In this document: piece after piece, positions 7,096 to 14,715 of the stretch
Layout of the letters: each line of letters starts with the position of its first letter
Position numbering within the stretch: the stretch's first letter is position 1
Origin: Chloroflexota bacterium
Lineage (GTDB): Bacteria; Chloroflexota; UBA6077
Reading direction: 5' to 3'
Assembly: GCA_021845945.1 (NCBI GenBank)
Contig: JAJZRD010000019.1
Span: 1-32,850 of the forward strand
DNA length: 32,850 nt
Notes under the pieces: model-generated
The model's input: the letters and a program-made list of their open reading frames with translations, nothing else
Databases searched by the model: none
Told to the model about the DNA's origin: nothing
Position numbers and translations under genes: made by a program

Positions 7096-7755
7096 ATGAA
7101 TGACCAGCCTGAGATAGCCGCCGAGAGACGGATGGTCAAAGGCAAGCGAGTTCGGACCCTTCGCCAGAAGGGGCTGGTACCGGCAACCCTGTACGGCCAT
7201 CACCTGGAGTCGGTCTCTCTGCAGGTGGACCGGGACGCGATGGAGGAGATCCTTCGCCACGGGCGGACCGCCGCTCTGCTCCGCCTGAAGGTGGGGCGGG
7301 AGAAGCCGCAGTCGGTGCTGATCAAACAGTATCAGCTGCACCCGAGCCGGCACGAGCTGCTCCATGTGGACTTCTACGGCGTTTCCGCGCGGGAGAAGGT
7401 GAAGACCCACGTCCCGCTGCGGTACGTTGGCCAGGCGCCGGTGGCCGAGTCCCACGACGTGGCGATCGTGAAGGCGCTGGACCAGGTGAGCGTCGAGTGC
7501 TACCCCTCGGACCTTCCTTCCCACCTGGACGTGGATCTATCCCGTCTGGATGCCATGGATTCGACCTTGCGCTTGAGCGACCTGTCGGCGGGTCCAAATG
7601 TAACCATTTTGGGTGCGCAGGACGAGGTGGTGGTGAGCGTGGCGGCCAGCTCGAAAGAGGCGATGGGACCGCCAGCGGAGGAGCCGGAGGGGATCAGTGA
7701 GGAGAAGGAGAAGGCTGCCGCGGAAGCCGCGGAGGAGCTACGGCCGGCGGCCTGA
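7096..7755 (+). CDS. rplY: 50S ribosomal protein L25 (general stress protein Ctc form)
   Basis: 219 aa from the ATG at 7096, with GGAGG at 7086-7090. L25 binds 5S rRNA in the large subunit; the long form carries a C-terminal Ctc/TL5 beta domain. The N-terminal 5S-binding domain (about 1-95) shows GKRVRTLRQKGLVPATLYGHH and the QYQLHPSRHELLHVDFYGV stretch typical of the family. The C-terminal domain (about 96-190) has the KVKTHVPLRYVGQAP and LSDLSAGPNVTIL patterns. The last 30 residues are an acidic Glu/Ala tail, common in L25. The upstream open frame back to 5851 is the shadow of recJ and was discarded. The gene ends before a strong hairpin at 7845-7881. Confidence 0.93.
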   Translation: MNDQPEIAAERRMVKGKRVRTLRQKGLVPATLYGHHLESVSLQVDRDAMEEILRHGRTAALLRLKVGREKPQSVLIKQYQLHPSRHELLHVDFYGVSAREKVKTHVPLRYVGQAPVAESHDVAIVKALDQVSVECYPSDLPSHLDVDLSRLDAMDSTLRLSDLSAGPNVTILGAQDEVVVSVAASSKEAMGPPAEEPEGISEEKEKAAAEAAEELRPAA

Positions 7756-7844
7756 CGGAGCTGTCGCGGCTGGTCTGCTTCTTGCGATAGAAGCAGTCGA
7801 AGGGATCGAGATCGAGTACCTTCGACTTTCTCCTCCTCCCACAG

Positions 7845-7881
7845 TTTGGCGGGGGTGGGCGTTTCACCCGCCCCCGCCAAA
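7845..7881. terminator. Strong hairpin between convergent rplY and res
   Basis: TTTGGCGGGGG (7845-7855) pairs perfectly with CCCCCGCCAAA (7871-7881), and the stem continues inward through TGGG/CCCG to a 7-base loop. Its position between convergent gene ends suggests termination of both transcripts, although there is no clear T-tract on either side. Confidence 0.6.
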
Positions 7882-7890
7882 GGCCCCCAG

Positions 7891-10875
7891 CTACACGTCA
7901 TCCGCCGTCACCACCACATCGAAAGGCACGCCCAGCGTCTCGAAGTGCTTCTGCCCGAAGCGGACCTTGTCCGCTTCGCTGGTGCGCAGCTTCAGAAAGT
8001 CGCGCGTCCCCTTGGTTTCGCGCACCAGGTAGAGGGCCTGTCCGTCCTGCTTGAGGATCGCCCAGTCGGGATTGTAGCTGCCAACGGGGGTATCGACCTG
8101 GAACCAGCGGGGCAGCTTTACGAAGAGCTTGATGTCCTCGCGCTGGTCCAGACGCCTCGCGAACTCGCGCTCGACCTCCGAGTCGTAGACCACGTAGTCG
8201 TAGACCGACTTGCTCACCTGCAGCGCGGTGAGGTAGTTGATCATCTCCTCGTTCTGGAAGAGACGCATCTCCCACTCCACTTGCGGCCCTTCACCGGCGA
8301 TCCGCTCGTACTTGATGCCATCCACCAGCAACCGGTGTAGCTCGTGCTTGAGGATCGTCGCCACGTCATCGAGGAAGCGCTGAGGGTTGTTGAAGAACTC
8401 CTCCAGCCTTCCCGAAGTCTTGAGGATGCGCGCCAACGTGGAGCGGGTGAGCTCGGTCTCGTTCTGGAGGTAGGCCAGCAGGTCCGGTACGGGATGATCC
8501 CTATACTCCACCCGCTCTTCCGCCACGCTCACAGCGGTCGTGGTGACCCCGCCCCTCTCGACACCGAGCTGGCCCGCCCTCACGAGGACGCGGGGCCTCT
8601 CGATCCGCTCCATCCTCTTGATCGCGTCCACACAGCGATCGACCAACTTGTCCGTCTCGAACTCCACCCGATATGTGGTTTTCGGCTTGATGCGATCCCA
8701 GAGCGCCTTGAACTCGGGGCTGAGGCTGACCTCCTTCCTCATCCGGTTCACGCCCTCGTCTCGATCCCTGCGGATATGTCGCTCGATCTGATAGGACGAA
8801 AGCAGGTCGATCACGGCCGGCGCTAACTCTCGCCGCGCTTCTGGCAGCTCCAGCCTGAAGTCCCGACGCCGGGGATCGAAGGCCGGCTGGATGCGCCCAT
8901 CGGCGTCCAGCATCCCCTGGACGACGAGCGAAGTGTGGATCTCCTCGGCGGCCTCGCGCCCGATGGGCTGCTCCCTACCGTCGACGACCCGCGTGAGCCT
9001 GGCAAGGGCGGTCAGAGGGACCCTGCCGAAGGTTACGCCGCAATCCTCCTCGTATTCGGTCTGCAGCGCCCTGGCGAACTCCTCGTAGCTCTCGTTCGCC
9101 ATCACGTAGAGCTTGTTGACCGATTCGTCGAACACCCGCGCGCCGTTCCGGTCGACGGGCAGGCGGAGGCCGCGGCCGATCTCCTGCCGTTTCTTGACCG
9201 CGCTCCGCGTCTCGTTGAGGGTGCAGATCTGGAAGACGTTAGGGTTGTCCCAGCCCTCGCGCAGCGCCGAGTGGCTGAAGATGAAGCGCAGCGGCTCGTC
9301 GAGGGAAAGAAGCTGCTCCTTGTTCCTCATGATCTTGTCGTAGACGCTCTCGTCGTCCTGCGTATCGCGGCCGTCTCGTGAGTCCTTGAAGTGCCCCTTC
9401 TTGTCCTGCGCGAAGTAGCCATCATGTAGCCTTTGCACAGGCAGCTTGAGCCACTCCAGCTCCCGGTAGCGCTCTTCACTCGACAGTGCCGCCAACTCCA
9501 CCTCGAAGGCCGCTGCGAACTTCCCCTTCATGGGCCGGCCGGCCCCATCGTAGTCGCGGTAGTTACCCACACGATCTACGAAGAAGAGGCTCAGCACCTT
9601 GATGCCACGGGAACGCAGCTGCAGCTCCTTGTCCAGGTGCCGCTTGACGGTGTGCTTGATCTGGGCGCGCCACACTTCATCCCCCAGGCCGCCCAGCTGC
9701 TCGCCCTGTCGCAGGGTGCGGCCGTTGTTGAAGCGGATGAACTCGTTGCCGGGCTCGGCGTTGATCTCGGCCACCGAGAAGCCCTGGGCGTAGCTGGCCC
9801 GTTCATTGGAGAGGGCGAACAGGTCGGCGCCGTTCTTGACGGTGACCGCCTTCTCCTTCGGCCCCTCGGCGGTCTGCACGTGGATGCGCAGCCTGGCCTT
9901 GATGCCCTTCTTGTAGTCGATCTGCTCCACGCGGACGAAGGCGTCGTTGGCCGCGCCCTCGGCGGCGGCGCTGGCCACCACGATCTGCTTGACCAGCTTC
10001 AGCTCGAAGGCGCGTACCGGGTCGAGCCGGTAAACCAGGTTGTAGGGGTTGCGGTGGGTGGCGGAGTAGCGCAGGGTGCAGAGGGGGTTCAGCGCCTTGA
10101 TCGCCTCCTGGGTCTTTTCGGTCGAGTCGACGCTCTGGGGCTCGTCGATGATGACGATGGGCCGCGCCGCCTGCACGAACTCGATGGGCTGCCGGCCGGA
10201 CAGCTTGTCGCTCTCCTTGTAGATGACGTTGCTCCTCTGCTCCGCCTCGGTGCCAGTGAAGTTCTTGCGGAAGGCGTCGATGTTGATGACCAGGATCTGC
10301 AGGGTGGTGCTGATGGCGAACTGGCGAAGCCGGTTGACCTTCCGCGCGTCGTAGACGAAGTGCTCGAAGGACAGGTTGTTGTAGAGCGCCCGAAAGTGCT
10401 CGGCGGTGATCTCGACGTTCTTCAGCACGCCCTCTCGGATGGCCACGCTGGGCACGACGACGATGAACTTCTGGAAGCCGTAGCGGCGCGACAGCTCGAA
10501 GGTGGTGCGCAGGTAGACGTAGGTCTTGCCGGTGCCGGTCTCCATCTCCACTGAGAAGTGTGGACAGCGGCGCGCCCGGTTGGCCGGGCCGTCGAACAGC
10601 TCCCACGACTCCAGCGGCGCCGCCGGGTCGGCCAGTTCGACGTCGTTGCGTGCCTGGACCGCACGCGTGTTCGCCAGCAGCTTATCCTCCGCCAACAGCA
10701 GCCGGTTGCCGGCCCCCAGCTCGGTCTGCTCCTGCCCGGCGAAGAGGCCGGTGCCGGTGCCCACGTCGATGACCGCGTACTCCGGCGCGCCCTGGGGCTG
10801 GCCCTCGAAGAGGTCGGTCACCACGGCCACCGCGTCGAGCTGGAAGGGCTGATTGGGATCGAACTGCAGCTTCAT
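7891..10875 (-). CDS. res: Type III restriction-modification system restriction/helicase subunit Res
   Basis: 994 aa from the ATG at 10875, which overlaps the stop of the RhuM-like gene (ATGA at 10872-10875). Res forms a complex with Mod and cleaves DNA after ATP-driven communication between two unmethylated sites. Domains: SF2 helicase core with Walker A METGTGKT (residues 111-118), IVIIDEPQSVD (the DEPQ box), YSATHRN (motif III), and FIFSHSALREGWDNP with RQEIGRGLRLPV (motifs V and VI). The C-terminal endonuclease domain has the PD-(D/E)xK signature, NPDWAIL followed by LVRETKG. All helicase and nuclease motifs look intact and the length matches typical Res (about 950-1000 aa), so the enzyme appears functional. 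It is the last gene of the minus-strand defence block. An open frame to 11121 upstream of the ATG is a shadow of the RhuM-like gene. Confidence 0.93.
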   Translation of the reverse strand: MKLQFDPNQPFQLDAVAVVTDLFEGQPQGAPEYAVIDVGTGTGLFAGQEQTELGAGNRLLLAEDKLLANTRAVQARNDVELADPAAPLESWELFDGPANRARRCPHFSVEMETGTGKTYVYLRTTFELSRRYGFQKFIVVVPSVAIREGVLKNVEITAEHFRALYNNLSFEHFVYDARKVNRLRQFAISTTLQILVINIDAFRKNFTGTEAEQRSNVIYKESDKLSGRQPIEFVQAARPIVIIDEPQSVDSTEKTQEAIKALNPLCTLRYSATHRNPYNLVYRLDPVRAFELKLVKQIVVASAAAEGAANDAFVRVEQIDYKKGIKARLRIHVQTAEGPKEKAVTVKNGADLFALSNERASYAQGFSVAEINAEPGNEFIRFNNGRTLRQGEQLGGLGDEVWRAQIKHTVKRHLDKELQLRSRGIKVLSLFFVDRVGNYRDYDGAGRPMKGKFAAAFEVELAALSSEERYRELEWLKLPVQRLHDGYFAQDKKGHFKDSRDGRDTQDDESVYDKIMRNKEQLLSLDEPLRFIFSHSALREGWDNPNVFQICTLNETRSAVKKRQEIGRGLRLPVDRNGARVFDESVNKLYVMANESYEEFARALQTEYEEDCGVTFGRVPLTALARLTRVVDGREQPIGREAAEEIHTSLVVQGMLDADGRIQPAFDPRRRDFRLELPEARRELAPAVIDLLSSYQIERHIRRDRDEGVNRMRKEVSLSPEFKALWDRIKPKTTYRVEFETDKLVDRCVDAIKRMERIERPRVLVRAGQLGVERGGVTTTAVSVAEERVEYRDHPVPDLLAYLQNETELTRSTLARILKTSGRLEEFFNNPQRFLDDVATILKHELHRLLVDGIKYERIAGEGPQVEWEMRLFQNEEMINYLTALQVSKSVYDYVVYDSEVEREFARRLDQREDIKLFVKLPRWFQVDTPVGSYNPDWAILKQDGQALYLVRETKGTRDFLKLRTSEADKVRFGQKHFETLGVPFDVVVTADDV

Positions 10876-11636
10876 GCGTCCCCGCCCTGTCGGTCGCTCA
10901 GCCGCTTGACCTCTCGCTCGAAATCGCTCTCGTAGTCTCGATCCTGGGTGACCCGAAACTGTTCGTAGCTGGTCAGGCCCATGTTGGGTCTTGCCGGGTC
11001 GGAGCGCTCGGCGATCAGCTCCGCCGCGGTCTTGCCGGTGACGGCCCAGTGCAGCTTGTTCTGGACGGTCTTGAAGAAGGTCCGCGTGACCTCGGCGTCT
11101 TTGTCGTAGTCGATGCTGCACTGCTCGTAAGTGTCGGTGATCTTGAGATAGAAGCGGCGCTCGCTGGCCCGAATCTCCCGGATGCGCTCCAGCAGCTCGT
11201 CGAAGTAGTCCTTGCCGAACCGTGTGCCCTGCTTGAGGCGACGGTCGTCCAGGACGAAGCCCTTGATGACGAACTCGCGCAGCGTCTGTGTCGCCCAGAT
11301 CCGGAACTGAGTGGCCTGACGGCTGTTGACCCGGTACCCCACGGCAATGATGGCATCCAGGTGGAAGTAGTCCAGCTTCCGGGAGACCTCACGAGCCCCC
11401 TCTTCCTGAACCGTCAAGATTTCTTTGACAGTTGCCTCCCGACTCAATTCCCGAGACTCGAAAATCTGCTGGAGATGGTAGCTCACGTTCTGTTTGGTGG
11501 TGCCGAACAGCTCGGCCATGCGGTTGATCGTCAGCCAGAAGGTCTCGTCCTGAAAGAAGACCTCCACCCTGGCGTCGCCATCCGGGGAGGTATAGAGGAT
11601 GATCTCGCCCTCGCGGGGCCGAACGTTCTCGCTCAC
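10872..11636 (-). CDS. rhuM: RhuM-family protein, internally shortened
   Basis: 254 aa, ATG at 11636, between mod (10-base gap) and res (4-base overlap). RhuM proteins are named from a Salmonella pathogenicity island gene and often sit between mod and res of type III systems; their biochemical role is unknown. The N-terminal half is typical: GEIILYTSPDG, WLTINRMAELFGTTKQNVSYHL (helix-turn-helix-like), KLDYFHLDAIIAVGYRVNS and RIWATQTLREFVIKGFVLDD. Family members I know are about 330-340 aa. Here the sequence goes from ERSDPARPNMGL straight to SYEQFRVTQDRDYESDFEREVKRL, which in full-length relatives is separated by roughly 80 residues. The reading frame is kept, so this looks like a clean internal deletion. 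The protein may have lost or changed function; the gene remains translationally coupled to res. Confidence 0.85.
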   Translation of the reverse strand: MSENVRPREGEIILYTSPDGDARVEVFFQDETFWLTINRMAELFGTTKQNVSYHLQQIFESRELSREATVKEILTVQEEGAREVSRKLDYFHLDAIIAVGYRVNSRQATQFRIWATQTLREFVIKGFVLDDRRLKQGTRFGKDYFDELLERIREIRASERRFYLKITDTYEQCSIDYDKDAEVTRTFFKTVQNKLHWAVTGKTAAELIAERSDPARPNMGLTSYEQFRVTQDRDYESDFEREVKRLSDRQGGDA

Positions 11637-11646
11637 GATCGCCTCC

Positions 11647-13527
11647 CTACACCGTCTTGAAGCTGGTGACGCCCCTGGTCTTGAAGAGCTGCACGGCGTT
11701 GGCCTTGAGCTGATCCTTGCCGGCGAAGCCTTCGTCCAGGCAGACCACCCGCTCCGGCTTCCTCTCCGCCATGGCGCGGATGACCTCCAGCGTCAGCGCC
11801 CGCTCCAGACAGATGAAGAGCGCGCCGCCCGCGACGCTGTGGACGGTCTTGCCCGCCAGCGTCAGGGTCTCGACCGGCGTCGTGAGGGGGAAGCCGCTCT
11901 TGAGCAGGATCTCGTAGAGGATATCTTCAGCCGTGCGGTCCCCACGGATGTGCTCCACGTGCAGTTCGAGCTGCCGCTCCAGGGCCTTTGCGTCGTGGGG
12001 CAGCTCGGCGTTCCAGGGCAGGAAGTTGGACTCGGCCAGCTTGAAGACGCGGAAGCCGCGATCCTGCTCGCTGGCGCCGTCCAGATCGAGCTTGCCCGCG
12101 TCCTCGTCGTTCAGCTTCTTGATGACGCGGCGGACCCGCTCCTTGGTGATCTCCGCGATGGTCGGGTAGTCCTCGCGGCCGGTGGGCTCGGGAAGCTGCA
12201 CGAGGATGAACTTGCGGTTGCCGCCGTCCTGCTTGTTCAGGTCGAGCACCGCATGTGCCGTGGTGCCGGAGCCGGCGAAGAAGTCGAGGACGACATCGTC
12301 ACCCTCGACGCCGGCAATGTCGAGAAGCTTGCGGATGAGATTGGGAGGCTTTGGGAAATCATACGGCGACGCGCCGTCGAATAGGGCTTTAAGCACCGAG
12401 GTGCCCTCTGCTGCAGTGCCCTCGTTGACGAGGAGCGTCCGATAGGACTTCTTGCGCGGCCCGGCCGATCGGATCTTCTCATAAACGATGTGGGTCCCGT
12501 CAGGTCGAGCTTCGAACAAAGCATTGCCATCGGCCACGATCTTCAGCATTGCTGGCTTGCCAAGCCGCCATCTGCCCTCGGAGCCGTCGTTTCGAATTGG
12601 GTATACGTCCACCCCTTTCGGGCCAGGTATCGGAAAGAACATCGTCGGTCGATCAGCCCGGGCCGACCCGGCTCCCCACTTGTTGAGTTCCCTGCCCTTA
12701 CGGTACGGACCCTTGTCGTCAAGTAGGCTCAGCGGCTGTGATTCAACCAGTTCCTTTCCGACAGAGAGCTCGGGATTCAGTCGGGAATAGGCGACAACGT
12801 ACTCATGCTCGGCAACAACGGTCTTCACATCGCCGCCGCCGCCTTTCTTCGAATGCCAGACTAGTTGACCGAGAAAGCTGTCCTCGCCGAAGACCTCATT
12901 CAACAGCAGTCGCAGATTGCTGCACTCTCGGTCGTCGACGCTGACGAACAGAACGCCATCCTCTCGCAGCAGATTCCTCGCAAGGTACAGTCGGGGGTAC
13001 ATCATGTTCAGCCACTTGGAGTGGAAGCGGCCGTTGGTGTCGGTGTTGGTGCCGAACTTGCGGCCCTCAGCATCTACCTGGCCGGTGTACTCCAGATAGG
13101 TCTGCAGGGACTCGGTGTAGTTGTCGGGGTAGATGAAATCGTTGCCGGTGTTGTAGGGCGGGTCGATGTAGATCATCTTGACCTTGCCCAAGTAGGACTT
13201 CTGGAGCAGCTTCAGCACTTCGAGGTTGTCGCCCTCGACGATCAGGTTCTGGGTGGTATCGAAGTTGACGCTTTCCTCGGGGCAGGGGCGCAGGGTGCCG
13301 AGACTGGGCGCCCGGATGGTCCTGAAGCAGTCGGCCTTGCCCGGCCAGCTCATGCCGTAGCGCTCCTTGCCGATGTCCACCGCCTCGCCCAGCGCCAGCT
13401 TCAGCCGGTCGAAGTCGATCTGGCCGCCCTCGGTGCGGATCTCGGGGAAGAGGCGCAGTAGCTCCTGGCGCTTGTCCTCGGAGATGTCGGCAGAGCGGAG
13501 GTCGAGCTTAGGGGGTTGCTCGATCAT
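11647..13527 (-). CDS. mod: Type III DNA methyltransferase subunit Mod (beta-class adenine N6-MTase)
   Basis: 626 aa, ATG at 13527 with AAGGAG five bases upstream. Mod recognises the short asymmetric target and methylates adenine on one strand; it is also required for cleavage by Res. The motif order is that of beta-class MTases: catalytic motif IV MIYIDPPYNTGND (DPPY at residues 122-125) comes before the SAM-binding motif I LDFFAGSGTT (415-423), with the target-recognition region between them (about 220-390). Other landmarks: WLNMMYPRLYLAR, LREDGVLFVSVDD, and FDGASPYDFPKPPNLIRKLL just before motif I. The length is normal and no key residue is missing. The first stretch (residues 1-60) is the usual N-terminal helical domain of this Mod subgroup. 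Third gene in the minus-strand block. Confidence 0.94.
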   Translation of the reverse strand: MIEQPPKLDLRSADISEDKRQELLRLFPEIRTEGGQIDFDRLKLALGEAVDIGKERYGMSWPGKADCFRTIRAPSLGTLRPCPEESVNFDTTQNLIVEGDNLEVLKLLQKSYLGKVKMIYIDPPYNTGNDFIYPDNYTESLQTYLEYTGQVDAEGRKFGTNTDTNGRFHSKWLNMMYPRLYLARNLLREDGVLFVSVDDRECSNLRLLLNEVFGEDSFLGQLVWHSKKGGGGDVKTVVAEHEYVVAYSRLNPELSVGKELVESQPLSLLDDKGPYRKGRELNKWGAGSARADRPTMFFPIPGPKGVDVYPIRNDGSEGRWRLGKPAMLKIVADGNALFEARPDGTHIVYEKIRSAGPRKKSYRTLLVNEGTAAEGTSVLKALFDGASPYDFPKPPNLIRKLLDIAGVEGDDVVLDFFAGSGTTAHAVLDLNKQDGGNRKFILVQLPEPTGREDYPTIAEITKERVRRVIKKLNDEDAGKLDLDGASEQDRGFRVFKLAESNFLPWNAELPHDAKALERQLELHVEHIRGDRTAEDILYEILLKSGFPLTTPVETLTLAGKTVHSVAGGALFICLERALTLEVIRAMAERKPERVVCLDEGFAGKDQLKANAVQLFKTRGVTSFKTV

Positions 13528-13540
13528 GGGAACTCCTTCT

Positions 13541-13753
13541 TCAGCAGCTGCTTAGATGTCTCTTTGGTCCTGCCCAAAGATGGAAGCTTGCTTCGGTCGA
13601 TCGCTCGTTGGCCGATAACGAATCAAGCAGTGCCCGCTTGAGCCAGTCGTTTAGCTGAGCTCTGGTGACTTCCGTATGGCCGAGGAGCTCCTCCATCGTG
13701 ACCGGAGACTTCGTCGCTAGCTCCTGGAACCGCAGCAGAAACAGATCATAGAA
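13541..13753 (-). pseudogene. Out-of-frame C-terminal winged-helix part of the DprA-like gene
   Basis: On the minus strand, from FYDLFLL (13753 downward) to a TGA at 13541, this frame encodes a protein-like segment: FYDLFLLRFQELATKSPVT, MEELLGHTEVTRAQLNDWLKRALLD. The pattern (hydrophobic helix, then a helix-turn-helix ending in WLKRA) is one I associate with the C-terminal helix-turn-helix of this DprA-like family. It is in the +1 frame relative to the main gene, which stops at 13746. After WLKRALLD the composition becomes less convincing; a different frame is open from about 13605 to a TGA at 13524 that overlaps the mod ATG, so a second shift is possible. Either the gene is a pseudogene, the sequence has an indel error, or the shift is programmed. 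Confidence 0.6.
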
Positions 13754-14714
13754 AGCGCAGTCTCTCCATCTGGCCAGTCCACCCTGGGAAGTCCGATGAG
13801 AAGAGGGCTGCCATGTCAAGCTCCCCCTCGGGCAGCCAGCGTGCGCCCTTGCGAACCAGTTCGGCATTGCCGGACTCGCCGTCCAGACGTGACTTGACCC
13901 AGAGGGGGACCCAGCGATGCTTCAGGTCTTCGACGGCTCCGTTCCAGGTACCCCCCTTACCCAAGGTGGATGAAACGACCACCGCCGCGTCAGACAGGCA
14001 GTATACGTACTTGTTGCGCGCCATGGCATTGCCAACGTCGAAACCCGCCTCCGGATTGAAGGGAGAGACCAGGACAAGGTTATTCGCCATGAGGAACTTG
14101 CGATACTTGGCCGACGTCGCCAGTCGCAAGAGACTGTCAGAGAGGACGCCGACTGCCGTCCCGTCGCACTCTAGCGCCGCAAGCATGGCCGTCTCATCGA
14201 CGCCGCGGGCACCACCTGAGATCACGGAGAGTCCCTGCTGTGCTGCCGTCTGACCGAGCAGGGTGGTACAGGCCAGATCGTCCGGGTTGGCGTCCCTCGA
14301 CCCGACCACTGCAATACCGCCCTGGTCTAGGAGGTTGCGGTTGCCGCAGCCGAAGATAGCTGAAGGAGAGTCGGTCTTGAGGTGCATCTTAAGCCGGGCG
14401 GGATAGTCGGCATCGGATCGAGTCAGAAGCCAAAGCCCGGCGCGCTGCCACTTTTCCAGGGCCAGTCCCAGGCCGGCGGCGCGACCCAGCAGGTAGCGGA
14501 TGCGCTCCTGCGTTACCCTGCTGTCCACCCAGCCAGTCAAGAGCATGGCGGGATCCTCGGTCAGCAGGGCACCCGGCGAGATATCCCTTTCCTTAAGCCA
14601 GAGGGCGAAACGTCCCCATTCCGCGGGGGACAAGGGACGCGGGTCCTCTTTCGCCGGCTTGCCGAAATGGACCGTCATCAACAGGATCGCCTGGGTCTGC
14701 ACGCCAATAGTCAT
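13746..14714 (-). CDS. DprA-like Rossmann-fold protein, main reading frame (C-terminus lost to a frameshift)
   Basis: 322 aa from the ATG at 14714, one base after the stop of the RecQ-fusion gene. DprA/Smf proteins bind ssDNA and load RecA during transformation; relatives in defence islands have other, mostly unknown roles. N-terminal helical region at about 1-100; Rossmann domain at about 105-310 with the DprA signatures GGIAVVGSRDAN, GLSVISGGARGVDETAM, NPEAGFDVGNAMARNKYVYCLSDAAVVV and STLGKGGTWNGA. Unlike housekeeping DprA, the central signature lacks the usual S..S.......E...RN.ll, so this is the divergent subgroup that travels with RecQ-type helicases. The frame ends abruptly at 13746, and a helix-turn-helix continuation is found in the +1 frame (13541-13753). 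The start is supported by tight coupling to the upstream gene. Confidence 0.82.
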   Translation of the reverse strand: MTIGVQTQAILLMTVHFGKPAKEDPRPLSPAEWGRFALWLKERDISPGALLTEDPAMLLTGWVDSRVTQERIRYLLGRAAGLGLALEKWQRAGLWLLTRSDADYPARLKMHLKTDSPSAIFGCGNRNLLDQGGIAVVGSRDANPDDLACTTLLGQTAAQQGLSVISGGARGVDETAMLAALECDGTAVGVLSDSLLRLATSAKYRKFLMANNLVLVSPFNPEAGFDVGNAMARNKYVYCLSDAAVVVSSTLGKGGTWNGAVEDLKHRWVPLWVKSRLDGESGNAELVRKGARWLPEGELDMAALFSSDFPGWTGQMERLRFL

Positions 14715-14715
14715 T

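Noticed and set aside
13746..14714. Housekeeping dprA (competence)
   Set aside because: The sequence is the divergent subgroup, sits inside a defence-like block and lacks the usual neighbours (topA, comEC), so the plain dprA symbol was withheld.
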